From: Mesostigma viride
Lineage: Eukaryota > Streptophyta > Mesostigmatophyceae > Mesostigmatales > Mesostigmataceae
NCBI GenBank assembly: GCA_009746045.1
Contig: RPFO01000106.1
Span: 52,501-116,500 of the forward strand
Direction of reading: 5' to 3'
Length of the DNA: 64,000 bases
The position numbers and the translations under genes were made by a program. Under the pieces are notes generated by a model. The model saw nothing but the letters and a program-made list of their open reading frames with translations. It did not search any database and had not been told where the DNA came from. Below are positions 1 to 12,600 of the stretch, piece after piece (within the stretch, counting starts at the first letter, position 1; the number at the start of each line of letters is the position of its first letter).

Positions 1-701
1 GGTATGCTGTGAACATGTTGGCTGACCGCTCCCCTGCAGACAGTCTCGAACTGCTGCAAAGGTTCAAAGGTCACATCGTGTTCCAGAACGCTCAAGTATC
101 CCAGAAATAGCAAACTATAAGAACACACCCTTTGGGGTGGTCAAATAATCGGTGTTCGCATGGCCATCGGTCTCCTAGTCGCTCTAGAACAAGGCCAGCC
201 GCATTGGGTTGTCACAACAAGGCTTGGAGTTGCAGGTGCCAGGTTTACAGAACAGCATGCTCACTGTTGCCACACAGAGTGGCTGACGGGCGTGGAAGCA
301 GTCCTAGTGATCGAGTCGGATGCCAAAATGTCCAGGCTGGGTGCCAGATCCGGTAGAGAATAAAAATTTATCGCTCGATCACAGCCATGGGCCGCAGATA
401 CAAGCCGGCAGACGAGAGAGTGGGTGAGGGGCTTCCTTAACGTGGAGGCTGAGCTACATCGAATTTCCCAACTACCAGGCCAGCTGTTATCAGGCAGCAA
501 AATCTCGGGTCACGAAAATAGATGCAGATGTGCTGCAGAGGGAGATGGATGATGGTCGGGCCAGCCAGTCGTAGAAGCTGGCCATCTGGCGGTTAGCCGC
601 ATTCCTGTACAAGGCCGGCCATTACCATTCATTGATGCACTAAACTCGTGCTCCCGTTGGGGAGTCATGGAGTACCCGGCCCCTACCGTGGACTGGCACT
701 C
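1..701. other. Left-edge non-coding DNA with a LINE tail remnant
   Basis: No convincing coding sequence is seen. At 645-672 the inverted hairpin GTGCTCCCGTTGGGGAGTCA recurs. It is the conserved tail hairpin of the LINE family found at 27-30 kb, here in minus orientation with one change. If the glutamine synthetase gene continues leftward, this stretch is part of a long intron. Confidence 0.5.
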
Positions 702-1310
702 AAGGTTTCCTCAAGGTTTTTGCACTCGGCCGCGTGTGGCGTTTTCAACTTCCGGAACAACTGTTGACTCCGCCACCGTGCGGCTTTTAGCCAATTAAAC
801 TTGGGCCCGGCACGGCCACGTGTGGCGTGGCACCCAAGGGGCTTTTGTCCGACCCTCCTTGGTGCAGCAAAGTGATTCCCTGGCGCAGATACTTCAAGTA
901 GAACGGCGCGGCGCTAATATCATAGCGAGTGAGCGCAGTGCGGCCCTTGCTCGGTGCCCACATCGCACTGGAGAGTGGCCTTCAGCGCCACTGTCATGCG
1001 ACATGCGTACTTGTTGTTGCTGTTGTTGTTGTTGTTGTGTCCCACGCTGCACATGCGTACTTACTAGGGCGGTCTGTGGCGGAAGGGTGGCAGAGGAGTG
1101 TTCTGACACAGCCAATCGTGGCGTCAGCTGCAGGAGGGTCGACTAATATGCACGACCACTCTGTGGCAAACGGAAACGAGACAGTAGAACAGCACCGCCA
1201 AATTGTGGCATATGGACCCCCTTGCCACAGGGTGTGGCACCTCCACAAATAACCAAATTTGGTGCTACTCCGCCACAATTGGCGTCAAAACGCCACCAAT
1301 AAAAAACCTG
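702..1310. mobile_element. Short MULE-like non-autonomous DNA element
   Basis: The element is about 609 bp and flanked by a perfect 9-bp duplication, CTGGCACTC, at 693-701 and 1311-1319. Its ends are imperfect inverted repeats (AAGGTTTCC left; CAGGTTTTTT read inward on the right). Subterminal DNA is crowded with GTGGCG/CGCCAC motifs in both orientations. Left and right parts match those of the 9114-14265 element, including GCCAATTAAA and CACGGCCACGTGTGGCG. A 9-bp duplication is typical of Mutator-like transposons. No transposase is present. Confidence 0.72.
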
Positions 1311-2959
1311 CTGGCACTCCTGACACGATTGTCCTTCACAAGATCCCTGTGATGGTCCCCTTAGCCTATCCCGTAGCCTTCCCCTTGAACCTTCCCCTTG
1401 AGCCTTGACCTCAGCCTACCTCGACTCCACCGGGACGCCCGAATTTCGCAAGTGGCGCCTCGCAGGAGCTGACCATGCAGCGCGACCAGTGGCAACAGCC
1501 AAGCCAGCCACACATGTCGAGCATGATCAGCGCAGTCTCCGCAAAATTTCACGGTTTAAGAGCAAACAGACGGATGGCCTGGCAAGTTGTGAGCACGCGT
1601 GCAGCGTGGATGATGGGAGTCAGGGAGTGGGTAAAGGCAGACAGAGTTGCATGGAAGGTCGCGGGACAGGTGGTGGGCACCAAAGGGGTTGAGCATGAGA
1701 TAAAATGGAGAGAGGACGGAGATGCAGGAATTAGGGCAATGAAGCAGCCATGCTAGCACTAGAACTGAATAGGTGCTTTGTCGGGATCATGCAAGCACCT
1801 TCGTTGTGCGTGTCAACTGACCAAGGGGGCCACAGGGGAGGCCCAGGCTTCCCTGCCACAAATTCCTGGACACCAACTGTGGCAGACTGTCAGCACGCGA
1901 CTAGCCGGTTAACTCTTGCTAACAAACATCTAGCTGAATGCTGGTGCGCAACCTCACCATTCACGCTATCACTACTTTGAGCACATATAATAGTATCGGT
2001 TTTCTCTGAATATAGTTTAATTAACGCATGCGGGAAAGATAGGGCCGCTATGCCTTGGCCTGGATGTGGAAGGCTGTCTGCGACATGGGCTGACTAATTC
2101 GATCTGTACAAATTTCCTGTTCGGCCGAATTTCCCTTGGATGACCCGGTTGTTTGTAAGGGTCGGTGGCTATTAATTAGTGGTCTGAGAAAATTAATTGT
2201 AGATTTTATACGACTTGCTTGCAAAGATTCGTGTTTGGTTGCACCAGCTGAGGTTAGGTGGGGACCTGTAGGGTCGGCTGGTTGCTTAACGAATCTTTGG
2301 CTGATTTGGGTTCTTTAGTGAGTCGTGATTCATTATTGTATAGTGGATTCGGACCGGCCCAAGGGGTCGATGGGCGAGTTTTATGTTTGTCAGAGTTGGG
2401 AACCTTGTACAACTACCTGTACGGTTAACGCACTAGCCTGGGGGTGCGTGGCCACGTTGTTTGTAGTGGCCTTTTCAGCACTGTTCAGGCCGGCGTGTGA
2501 CGCATGCCGGTGTTACTTAATTTAGGATGATGTCAGCTTGTGTGTCGGCGGGCCATGCCTTAAGCAAGCTAGGCAGGCAATGATCCGCCATTGTTTCTTT
2601 CCCCTCCCTCCCACCCTGGAGGCGTATTGTATTCAATCAAATGCTGGTCTTCTTGGGAGCTCAGTGATCTTAATATATATTCATTGAGTGTGATAAATAC
2701 TACTATATATTCATTGAGAATGATAAATACTACTAAATACATAGTACCGCCCACCCAGTGAATATGTGATTGTGACTGTTATCGTGTCTGCCACTGGCAG
2801 TTCAATGGCAAATTCAGTTTAGTCATGGACTACTGCCTTGTCCCCTGCAGGATGCGGTCACTGCTATAGTCACTGTATAGTCACTGTAAAGTCACTGTAC
2901 ATGCACTATGTCTACAACTTGTACTATAGCATCGCCACAGTATGACGCCACCAACCCAC
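1311..2959. other. Non-coding stretch, probably a glutamine synthetase intron
   Basis: I searched the minus strand by eye for the missing synthetase motifs (the NSKGEWG-like loop and following) and saw none. It holds a two-copy repeat of about 32 bp around TATATTCATTGAG at 2668-2735 and several TAGTCACTGTA repeats at 2861-2900. Otherwise nothing is recognised. Confidence 0.45.
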
Positions 2960-4724
2960 CCGTAAAGAACTCCTCCCGCGTGCCCTGCAGGATGTGGTAG
3001 TCCTCCACGTGCCAGCCGGCAGGCTTCAAATCGTGGTACCGCTTGGCCTGCGCAGCCACCCGCAAGCACGAGGCTACCCACGATATCAGCCGATGGCGGC
3101 TGTCAGAAAACATGAGTCCCCGTTGATAGCATTTCCGCATAAGGCCCACTTGCAGGGAGGGGATCTCATGACCCCCTGGCTGGCCGGCGACGGGCTGGGC
3201 CCCTGTGAGAGCAGCCGGCCAGCCTGCGCCGCGCTATATGTATACACTACAGTAGTATAAATATATGCCAATCTCACCTCCGTTATTTGTCATTCTCTAT
3301 GAATATATATCCCACAGAAGTATAAATATATACTTCTGCCAATATTGCTCAGATAGGGACGTGCCTGGGGCACGTTCCTGTTCCGGGGGCACGTTCCTGG
3401 GGATGGGCAATCACGGTGAGACGACCAGCCCACGCAGCACCAGATACCTCTAAATATGGCAGTCACAGCTTCTAGTGGCATCTTATATAGTGGCCAGACA
3501 CCTATATGGGACGAAGGAGCACCCTCACTGCCTCCATCCACAACAGTCACACGAGTAAGCTTACCTGTCCACAAAGAAAGAGCACGGATACTCATGGGAA
3601 CCGGGCACCTCCGTTCACAACCGTTGCATGGGAGACGTCGTCTAACTACTGTGGAAGACGAGACGTGACCACTGCTGCCATCTGCAACACTCACATAACC
3701 GTAGCTGTTGTTGGAAAGGGAGTCACTATCGCGGCCTCTATCATCAACAGTCACATCCGACGCGTGCACGTCGCTGGAAGCAATGACGTGGAAGCCAAGT
3801 AAGCGCTTGAATCCACACCACCCACATCCACATGCGTGCACTGATGGTATTCCCCGCCAGCTCTCGTTATACCATGCACTCCCCCAAGCCACATTCTACG
3901 ACACTCACATGGGTTGCCTGGAGCACTCCTTCCAGCCAACCTACTACTAGACTCGCCTCTCTGATATCCACCAAGCACGCGATTATGTGCGCGCTCGTAA
4001 GTGTCGCAGAAGAGGATGCACTCGTATTGCACACTCCCCCCCTACCCGCTCGCAATACGAGTATACTTCCCTCCCTCCCACCCCCTACCTTTTCTATCTA
4101 CTATCCACCACACTCCCACCCACATGCCAATAACTGTCGCGAAAAAGAAGGTGCTGCCTACTCCCCTACCTCCACTGTCCAGCATTCGCACCACTCACAT
4201 GCGCGCGGTTGCAGCTGTCGCAAACCAGCACGTACGAGTACTGCCTCTCCGGTAAAGAGACTTGACCGCAGCTGTTGGGCAGTATAGTTTGGGATGCCTT
4301 TGGATCAGGAGACCCCTATAGTTGCGAAATTGTGCAAGAGGTCCTGTGATCGAAACCGGTATCGTACCAAAAACTGTCAATGCACCTGTTCAAACCACTC
4401 ACATGCGCGCGCTCGTAGCTGTCGCGAAACAAAAAGTACTCCAGCTCGGTCGCGGTGAGCGCCGCAAGGCCGGCCTCTCGCGCAGCGTCCACCTGTGCAC
4501 GCAGGATGGTGCGCGGCGCGTGCGGGGCCAAGGTGTGCAGGGTCCCCTCGGCGGTGCCGCCCACGTGGACGTCGCACTGCACCATGGCGGTGCGGTCCAG
4601 CCTGCAGGCAGCGACAAAGAGGAATCTTTTATTAAAAGTATTGATGGATAAAAGTATTGATGATAGTGACATCAAAGCGATAATTGCCACTGTTACCGCC
4701 ACTGTTGTTTGTTATGGTGATGGT

Positions 4725-4756
<32 letters not shown>

Positions 4757-7700
4757 TGGTGGTGGTGGTGGTGGTGGTGGTGGTGGTGGTGGTGGTGGTG
4801 GTGGTGGTGGTGGTGGTGGTGGTGGTGGTGGTGGTGGTGGTGGTGGTGGTGGTGGTGGTGGTGGTGGTGGTGGTGGTGGTAGTGGTGGTAGTGGTGGTGG
4901 TGGTGGTGGTGGTGGTGGTGGTGGTGGTGGTGGTGGTGGTGGTGGTGGTGGTGGTGGTGGTGGTGGTGGTGGTGGTGGTGGTGGTGGTGGTGGTGGTGGT
5001 GGTGGTGGTGGTGGTAGTGGTGGTTTCTCCAGTCTCTGCAGCACTCGTCGCGAAAGGGCAACGCCTACCGCAGAGGGCACGAATGTGTTGGCAACTCCAC
5101 CATAGTGTTGCCTGGCCACTCCACAGCAGCGTCGCCTGGCCATCCAACAGTTAACCCTCTAGTCACTCTACGGAGGGGGCTCTGCTGAGACAGGGAATGA
5201 GCGCATCGAATTCGGCCCCATTCTATGAGAGGAATGCTGGTGGGTGGGGATTGCGTGCCAGGCTCCGATGGCACCTGTGCAACCCGCAAAAGGTACGTGG
5301 AGTAATCAGCCAGGGACTTACAAGTGAGCCGCCCGCCATGCAGCAGTTAATTGACGAACTTAAAGCGCTCGACTGCGCCCCGTGGGTACCAATAAATGAA
5401 CCTACAACCCCCATACACAACGAGAAGGAGAGAGGGCGCTCTCACTGCCTCAGGCGGGCAGGCCACGGAGGGCTCTGTCTGCATCATGGCATGCAGCGAT
5501 GCAACTTGATAATCGCAAGAACTAGCTCACGTGGCTTCATCGAGACTAGACCCTGTGATGGTGTCTTCATCGTCACGGAGCACCCTTGCGGATTTCAAGT
5601 GGAGTCCTGGGCTATAGTACCTCCTTGTACCCGGTCACTATCATATCCCCTATCGCCCCGCTCACCAGCTGGCACGTCGCAGCGTGCCGAGATCCGGCGT
5701 CAGCTCGAAGTCTCCGTAGCCCTTCTCCCAGCTGGCAAACTTGAAGCCCTGGACAGGTGTCATGTCCATGTCGGTGCAGAGCAGGTAGTTGCACGCGTGG
5801 CTGCCGCTCTGGTGCACACATTGGGGGCGATGCCGGAAAAAAAAAAAAATGCAAAGTTGAACAATGATAAATAAATATAAACGCTAAATGTTTTCGAAGT
5901 AGCGAATATGTTGTTTATGGAAGTAATAATGATGATGAACTTTAAGAGAAAAAGGGCGGGAGGGATAGTTGTGTGTGTGTGTGTGTGTGCGTGTGAGTGA
6001 GTGAGTGAGTGAGTGAGTGAGTGAGTGAGTGAGTGAGTGAGTGAGTGAGTGAGTGAGTGAGTGAGTGAGTGAGTGAGTGAGTGAGTGAGTGAGTGAGTGA
6101 GTGAGTGAGTGAGTGAGTGAGTGAGTGGGTGGGTGGGTGAGTGAGTGAGTGGGTGAGTGGGTGGGTGGGTGAGTGAGTGAGTGAGTGAGTGAGTGAGTGA
6201 GTGAGTGAGTGAGTGAGTGAGTGAGTGAGTGAGTGAGTGAGTGAGTGAGTGAGTGAGTGAGTGAGTGAGTGAGTGAGTGAGTGAGTGAGTGAGTGAGTGA
6301 GTGAGTGAGTGAGTGAGTGAGTGAGTGAGTGAGTGAGTGAGTGAGTGAGTGAGTGAGTGAGTGAGTGAGTGAGTGAGTGAGTGAGTGAGTGAGTGAGTGA
6401 GTGAGTGAGTGAGTGAGTGAGTGAGTGAGTGAGTGAGTGAGTGAGTGAGTGAGTGAGTGAGTGAGTGAGTGAGTGAGTGAGTGAGTGAGTGAGTGAGTGA
6501 GTGAGTGAGTGAGTGAGTGAGTGAGTGAGTGAGTGAGTGAGTGAGTGAGTGAGTGAGTGAGTGAGTGAGTGAGTGAGTGAGTGAGTGAGTGAGTGAGTGA
6601 GTGAGTGAGTGAGTGAGTGAGTGAGTGAGTGAGTGAGTGAGTGAGTGAGTGAGTGAGTGAGTGAGTGAGTGAGTGAGTGAGTGAGTGAGTGAGTGAGTGA
6701 GTGAGTGTACGTGTAGTGTGTGGGCTGAAGAATGATGAAAAGGAAGGAAGGAAGATAAGGAATGGAGGGCGGGTCTGAAGAGGAGGGATAATAGAGTTGA
6801 AGGCAAATGGGAACGGAGAGAGAATGGGTAACTGAGGATGATGGACTCAAGAGGAGGGAGGACGATGATGAGGGGAACACTGGAGCATAGAGAGGAGGAT
6901 GGTGAAAGAACGGAGGAGGGGCAGGGGTTCAGATGGACAAGGAAGGAGGAGATTTGAAGAGGAGGCCCACTGGGTTAGGTTGATTCGAGAAGGAGGAAGA
7001 GAGATGGCCCTGGGATTTTGTTGCAATGTGCTTCGCAACACAGTCATAGTGGATATTATTATAGATGGATAGCAGGACCTCTGGCATAAGTGTGGTAACA
7101 AGTAGCACACACTGACAGAAATGCGGAACTCCCATTTCCTGGTCTGGGAAAGCGGGGCATGCGGTTCCTTGCCGGGGGACTGGAATCGTGGCCACGATGC
7201 GAGAGGGTATTTTTCACGAGTACCGGTGGCCGTTGAACCCACAGGATGACCGTGTGGCCATGTTGCCCAAGGGCGTCAAGACTAGGGGCATTAGGAAAAC
7301 TATTCATGATTAAGATGAGACAGGATAGCTGCTGTGCTATTGTACAAACAGGCTTGACGACTACTACACACAAGAATTAAGCTCTCCAATGGTGGCAAAG
7401 TCTGGGCCAAATCCTGAATCCCAAAGCTGGTGGTACGCCCCCTTACCACCCAAGCCCTCAACTCCCAACTCCCAAAACGCAAAGCCAGTAGGTTTGGGTA
7501 TGCCGGGGGGTAATAGTAGGATGCAGCTGCCTGCATGAGGTGCCTTCGCTCTACTTGAAAGATGGTACCTGCCCAGTACATATGATACCAGGAAATGAAG
7601 GAATTCTGGGTCAACCTTGCAAGTTTGCAACCCTATCCATATTAAAAGAAGACATGAGCGTGCACCCGTAATTTCGGTCAATATACATGTATCATAATGG

Positions 7701-8199
7701 CGTGCACACACGACAATTCTAATACGCCGGCCTGCGCATGCGTCACCAGCCGACGTACATCAGCGGTGTGCTCCAAAAAGAAGTCAGCCGAGAACCTTTT
7801 GCCCATAAGTCGACCGTACATGTCCGTGAACGCCACGACCACCGTGTCGATTTCCCCAGATGCGGCGAATGCTTGCAATTGTTCGATGGTCAGCATGCCT
7901 GTAGCCCTGGAGGGTTGAGATGGGTGGCCTGTACTGTACTGTCTGTACATGCGATATGGCGTGCCCGCATGACCTCCCCATTTCATGGGTTCGACTTCAC
8001 ATCCTGATGACGAACTCAAGCTGCGTCTGTCATATAGAGAGACCGCCTCGGATACGCCTGCAATCGCAGCGACTTGACGAGGCCGGATTCTCGGATCCAG
8101 GGATGTCGATGTTCTCGACGAAGACGACGCTAAACACCGCAAAGCGCTCAGAGAGATGCTGCCCAGAAAGCGCCGAAGGCGACTACCACCATTGGACAT
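2960..8199 (-). CDS. Glutamine synthetase family protein, type-I-like, 5' part only (4 exons seen)
   Basis: Exons on the minus strand are 8199-7759, 5808-5666, 4601-4403 and 3047-2960. Splice phases 0, 2, 0 and 1 agree and all introns are GT-AG. The joined product is about 290 aa and continues past the left edge. An N-terminal extension of about 100 residues, rich in Arg and Ser, looks like an organelle leader. From the internal Met at 7896 the family pattern follows: LTIEQLQAF, VVVAFTDMYGRLMGKRF, then HACNYLLCTDMDM, then PHAPRTILRAQ and TELEYFLFRDSYE, then GWHVEDYHILQGTREE. The order and spacing match GSI-like enzymes (GlnA, PuuA and FluG-type ligases), which join glutamate to ammonia or an amine using ATP. 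The C-terminal half of the catalytic domain lies outside the window, so the substrate class cannot be set. Intron 1 holds a (GTGA)n array, intron 2 a (GTG)n array, and intron 3 copies of the exon 3 end. An unspliced intron between the leader and Met 7896 is possible. Confidence 0.85.
3985..4250 (-). repeat. Copies of the exon 3 3' end inside synthetase intron 3
   Basis: The true exon end on the minus strand is TTTCGCGACAGCTACGAGCG then CGCGCAT|GTGAGT (boundary 4403/4402). Recognisable copies lie at 4191-4245, 4111-4160 and 3981-4030. A shorter one at 3905-3912 keeps CAT|GTGAGT. The 3981-4030 copy still translates as ILFCDTYERAH against the genuine YFLFRDSYERAH. The 4191 copy keeps an intact donor. 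Confidence 0.8.
4312..4372 (+). repeat. Degenerate tRNA-like SINE fragment
   Basis: CCTATAGTTGCGAAATTG, then AGAGGTCC and GATCGAAACCGG, match the two better copies at 20372 and 28387 with several substitutions. The B-box core is partly preserved. It lies in synthetase intron 3. Confidence 0.5.
4715..5025 (+). repeat. (GTG)n trinucleotide array in synthetase intron 2
   Basis: About 310 bp of almost pure GTG units, with a short GCG block at the left and a few GTA variants. The sense (minus) strand reads (CAC)n. It creates false poly-Gly, poly-Val, poly-His, poly-Thr and poly-Pro frames. Confidence 0.97.
5967..6716 (+). repeat. (GT)n then (GTGA)n array in synthetase intron 1
   Basis: About 20 bp of GT are followed by about 715 bp of GTGA units, with a GTGG-variant island at 6121-6170. 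The sense (minus) strand reads (TCAC)n. The long THSL-repeat reading frames here are artefacts of a 4-bp unit without stop codons. Confidence 0.97.
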
Positions 8200-9107
8200 T
8201 ATGCCTGAAGTAAAGTACAATTTAATATTCGAGGTTAGATCTGATCCAGCTCCAGTCCAATTCTTTCAGTTCTTATAAGACAAACCTTAATGCTGCGCGC
8301 AGCGTCGCGTCCATCAATTAGAGCATTCAGAATGTCATCATCCTTCAAAGAAAATCAGTAATTGCGCCTTTACGAGGACAAGGACACCAAAAAATACCCA
8401 CCCAAGCAGCAATCAAAAGGCGACTCCCGTGAAAAAAAATCCTGTCTTGTCAACATGTCGATGGAAGCATATTCCATCGAGGGAATTCGTGGGAAACTGC
8501 GAGGTAGTGCCGCGGGCCATGGAAGTCCTGTAGGTGGATTGGCTTCACTGTTCCTCGCCACGTGGCAGCTGCCACGTCACTTCGCGGTTTACTGGCGCGG
8601 CAGTCGGCAGTCGGCAGCCGGCAGCGGGAAGGGGGGGACGGAAAAGAGGTGAAAATTTTGCGGAGCGTTGTGTCTCTGTAGTCTCCCCCCCCCCCCCACA
8701 CGTTTAAGATTGGGGTCCGGCCGACCCAGGGCTGCGATCTTAAAGCTAAAATCAAATCCAGGGCTGATGATCTTAAAGTTGAGAGCTGTAGGCGATCTTA
8801 AACCTGATGCGGTATACCTGAGTACATATTCTATATGGCAGACCACTGACCAGCTATTTGTACCTACTACCAGTACCAGATCTTTTGCCCAAAACCAGCC
8901 CTGCGATCTTAAACCTGGGATTCCGAAATCCAGGGTCTCAAGATCTTAAACCTGGGAATCTTAAACATGTGTGGGGGGGTGTACTCGGCGGAACATCGTT
9001 TGCTACTACAGTAGGACGCAAGGTGTTGTACCAAGTACCAACGCGGGCGTATCCGATGATGCAACCGTACATCTCCCCGCTAAATATCTTTGTTTCTTGT
9101 ACGTTGG
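8200..9107. other. Upstream region of the synthetase gene with GATCTTAAA repeats
   Basis: This is the 5' flank of the minus-strand synthetase gene. At 8700-8970 the motif GATCTTAAA, often followed by CCTG or preceded by CAGGGCTG, recurs about six times at irregular spacing. A C11 run lies near 8688-8698. No coding sequence is recognised. Confidence 0.5.
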
Positions 9108-9646
9108 TGATGGCCAGTGTTTTTTTTAAGGTTTTCGTTACTAGTGGCGCTAGGCCACTTGTGGCGTTTCGAACTATGAAAACTTCAGTTTACTCGGCCA
9201 ATGTGTGGCTTTAAGCCAATTAAAATTGGGCTTGGCACGGCCACGTGTGGCGGGCTGGCTTTTTGGTGCAGCAAATGACCCTACCGGCAGCGGGGTCAGC
9301 GCGGCGCGGCGCCGTACTGGCATTCCAAGTTCAAAGTAGTTCAGAATAGTATGTTTAATTATCTTAATTTCAAACTAGTAGAATTTAGTAGAATTATTCA
9401 CGCCTTAAGTTAGGTTCACGCCTGAAGTTGGGTTGACCAAAAACCTCGAACCCAACTTAAGGCGTGAATGCATTTACACAAGGCGGGCGAGCGTCTCCGT
9501 CTCAGGCATCGGCGCCGGGCGTAACTTACTTGGTAAATTAACAAAATGCACACAAGCTGCAGTCTGCACAGTGCACTCTGGTCTCTGGCAGCGGGCCACT
9601 TGCCACTTGGCACTTCAGTTGGCCGGGCTCTACGTACATGCACTAT

Positions 9647-12600
9647 TTCCGGTGAAATGGGTGTTAGTTTATTTCCATATAACAGTTAAGGTGACCCAGG
9701 TATGCCAAAAATAGCCTGAAATGCCTAGTTTTGCCTAAATTGGGGTGCCCGCATTAATAAGGCGCGCCCTGCGACCAAGGTAGCCATTGTACTGTAGATA
9801 TATCGTCATCCGGCCTACGTGTAAAGACCTGGTTCATGCCCATGAGTGCATGGAAGACTTCCAGGGGGCTGGGGGTGTCATTGTTAGGGCCCGGGTCCCA
9901 TACTTTGTGTTGTTCCGTCGCCAGGAGCCAGTAACGACCCATAGCCAGGTTCCAAGAGGAGATAAACCGGCGGACCACGGCACCTCTCGTGTACGCGGCA
10001 CGTAACGTGAATACGGTCTCGTTGCGAACTTGCCATATGGTGTGAAGCATCGTCGTGCGTAGCCATATCCATGCCATCTGGTTGGCTGTGAGGCTCGCGT
10101 CCCGTAATCCCGTGATGCCGAAAATAACCGTAGATAGTGTGACGGTGGTGGGGGGAGCTGTAATAGCCATCCACTTGGCCCATATACCCAGCAGCCATTG
10201 CCAAACCCCTGCGAGTTGGCAGTCCAGAAATCTGTGCTCAATTGTTTCATCTGGAAAGTTGCATAAGCACGCCGCCGCGTGGGAGTACCGGTGGTGCAAT
10301 TGGGAATTGACCCCGATGGCCCGATGCATAAGCAGGTGCTGGACGTCGGTGGCCCGTTTGTCAACCAATGGGTGATCAACTGCCAAGGTAATGTTCTTGA
10401 TCCAGGTGTAGCCCGGCCACTCGGGGTGCCAGCGCAGGCGACCCGGGTGCATCCTATGATTTTTATGTAGAAGTAGCCGGTATCCCCAGTCTGCCGTGTA
10501 CTCGAAAAGGCACTTCGTCATGGGGGTGCCGCCAGATGTGAGGACCCACCCAAATTCTAGCGGGTCTAGAGCAAGCGTGTCCAGTCGCCCCTTGCCAACA
10601 TGTAGCCATGTGGTGTCGCGTATCACTGTGGTGGGGTCCAAGGGTAACATGCACGCCTGTGACAGTGACCACGGGACCACTCGAATGCGGTGACATTGAA
10701 ATGCTGGAATGTAGGCGTACGATGTAATCAATTTGCCGAGAAGTCCTTGACCGTCGGGTGTCTCCTGGAGCAATTGTATGGTAACGCCCGTCGACGCGAC
10801 CGCAACGATGCAGCCCTTATGTATGGACGTGTCGCGATCCGGGTAATAGCTCACCCATTCCCCGACTTGTAGGGGTTTGCGTGGGGTTGTCATGAGGGTA
10901 TGCCATCCTGCGGGAATTGCTTGTAGAAGGTTGTCCCAAGCTGGTCGGCTGGGCATGTTTGCGATCCACGCACTGATTTCCGTGTATGTTAGGAGGCGAT
11001 ATCGGTCACCGTCAGCCGCGTATAAATCGATGATTCGCGTAACCGGCGGGTTGGCCGTCAAAAAGCCCTCATATGGGTTGCGGCCGCTTAAAACACCAAA
11101 CACATTATGCTCACTATCGCGCAGCAAATCATTGAAATATAATGGTTGGCGTGCCACCTCTTCCCGCGTGGTAGGGTGAGCAATTCTGTCCGGTTTTAGG
11201 TTCTTATAACCTTTCCACATACGTGCCCAGTACCATGATAAGCCTTTATACGAAGTGAGCGCACATGTAAGTATTGCTGCCCCCAAGTGCCATGATGTAC
11301 CATTGTTGTGGGTATAGGTTGTGGCGAAAGCTTCTTGTGCCAACATACAACCAGGGTGTGCGTTTACGCCTATGAAAGCGGTTAGGATCTGTTTGGTGTA
11401 CACTGACCATAAGCGCCACTCCATATTATGTAAGCCCAAGCCTCCTTGAACCCATGGCATATAGGACATGTCCCGATCGATCCATCCCGGCACCGTGTGT
11501 GTTATGATACCCTGCTGTTTCCAAACAAAATTGCTGCCGATTCGTTGGATGATCTTGGTGGTGTACTCGTTAGGTGGGTGACCTTGGCAGTAGTAGAGCA
11601 CTTTGGAGAATAACATTTGGTTGGTGATGAGGACCCTGCCCCGTAGGCTGAGACGGGGAACCGCTGCCCATCTTGATGCCGCTTGGAGCATGCCTGTGAG
11701 TTTGCCACTGTGTGTTGTGTTGTCATACAAAAAGGTGGGGTGTTCAGCAAGACGTCCATCCATAGTGCAACCGATAGGGCAGTTGTGTAATAGGTGGTGA
11801 CCGTCTGGCTGGACCCATGTCACAGGCAGATTAGGGAGTGATAAGCGGGGGGAGGATCCTCTCCCGATGTGCAGCCCCGTGGACTTTTGCACGTTACACC
11901 GCTGTTGAGAGGCCATAGAGTATGTCGTGATATTCTCCATGATAGCATGCACATCGGTAGTGGAGGTGCAGACATTAGTGGTGTCATCAACATAAGCAGT
12001 TTGGAACAAACCTCGCGGTTTACCTTGGATGGGGAAGCCCCTGATCCTGTTGTCGCGAGCGTGCAAAAAGAACAGCCCGGCATGCGCAAGAAGAAACAGG
12101 AGCGGGGACATGCAGTCGCCTTGTGGGAGTGACCTAGAGCTAGTGCCTGTGCGTGAGAAGTGCCCGTTTAGGAGTAGGGTCCATGAGAGCGATTTAATCA
12201 TACCGATGGTGACATGCGTGAAAGTGCCCCAAATCCGAAACCGCGCAATGTCTTCTCGAGGTAGTCCCAACACATGCGGTCAAAAGCTTTTTTGAAATCC
12301 CAGAATAGTATGATGCCGAGTATGTTGTGGCGCCACGCTTTTTCCACTATGTCCATAAGCATGGTAATGCTATCGTTTATGTGTAGGTTAGCGCGGAAGC
12401 CGACTTGTTCCGGACCGATTAGGTCGTCGAGTACTGTGTAAATGCGTAGTTGTAGTATTTTACTGATGATTTTGTACGCAACCGTGAGTAGTCGTATGGG
12501 ACGGTAGTTTTGCCATTGAGTTTTAGACCCCTTTTTAAATATGAGGATTAGTGCGGTTTCTGCCCAGTTGCCAGGGACGATACCTGTGCGCCATACTTCG

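Noticed and set aside
4455..5147. Poly-Gly, poly-Val, poly-His, poly-Thr and poly-Pro frames
   Set aside because: All come from one (GTG)n microsatellite.
5760..6880. Long minus-strand frames of THSL repeats
   Set aside because: Translation of a (GTGA)n array in an intron; a 4-bp unit without stops is open in all frames.
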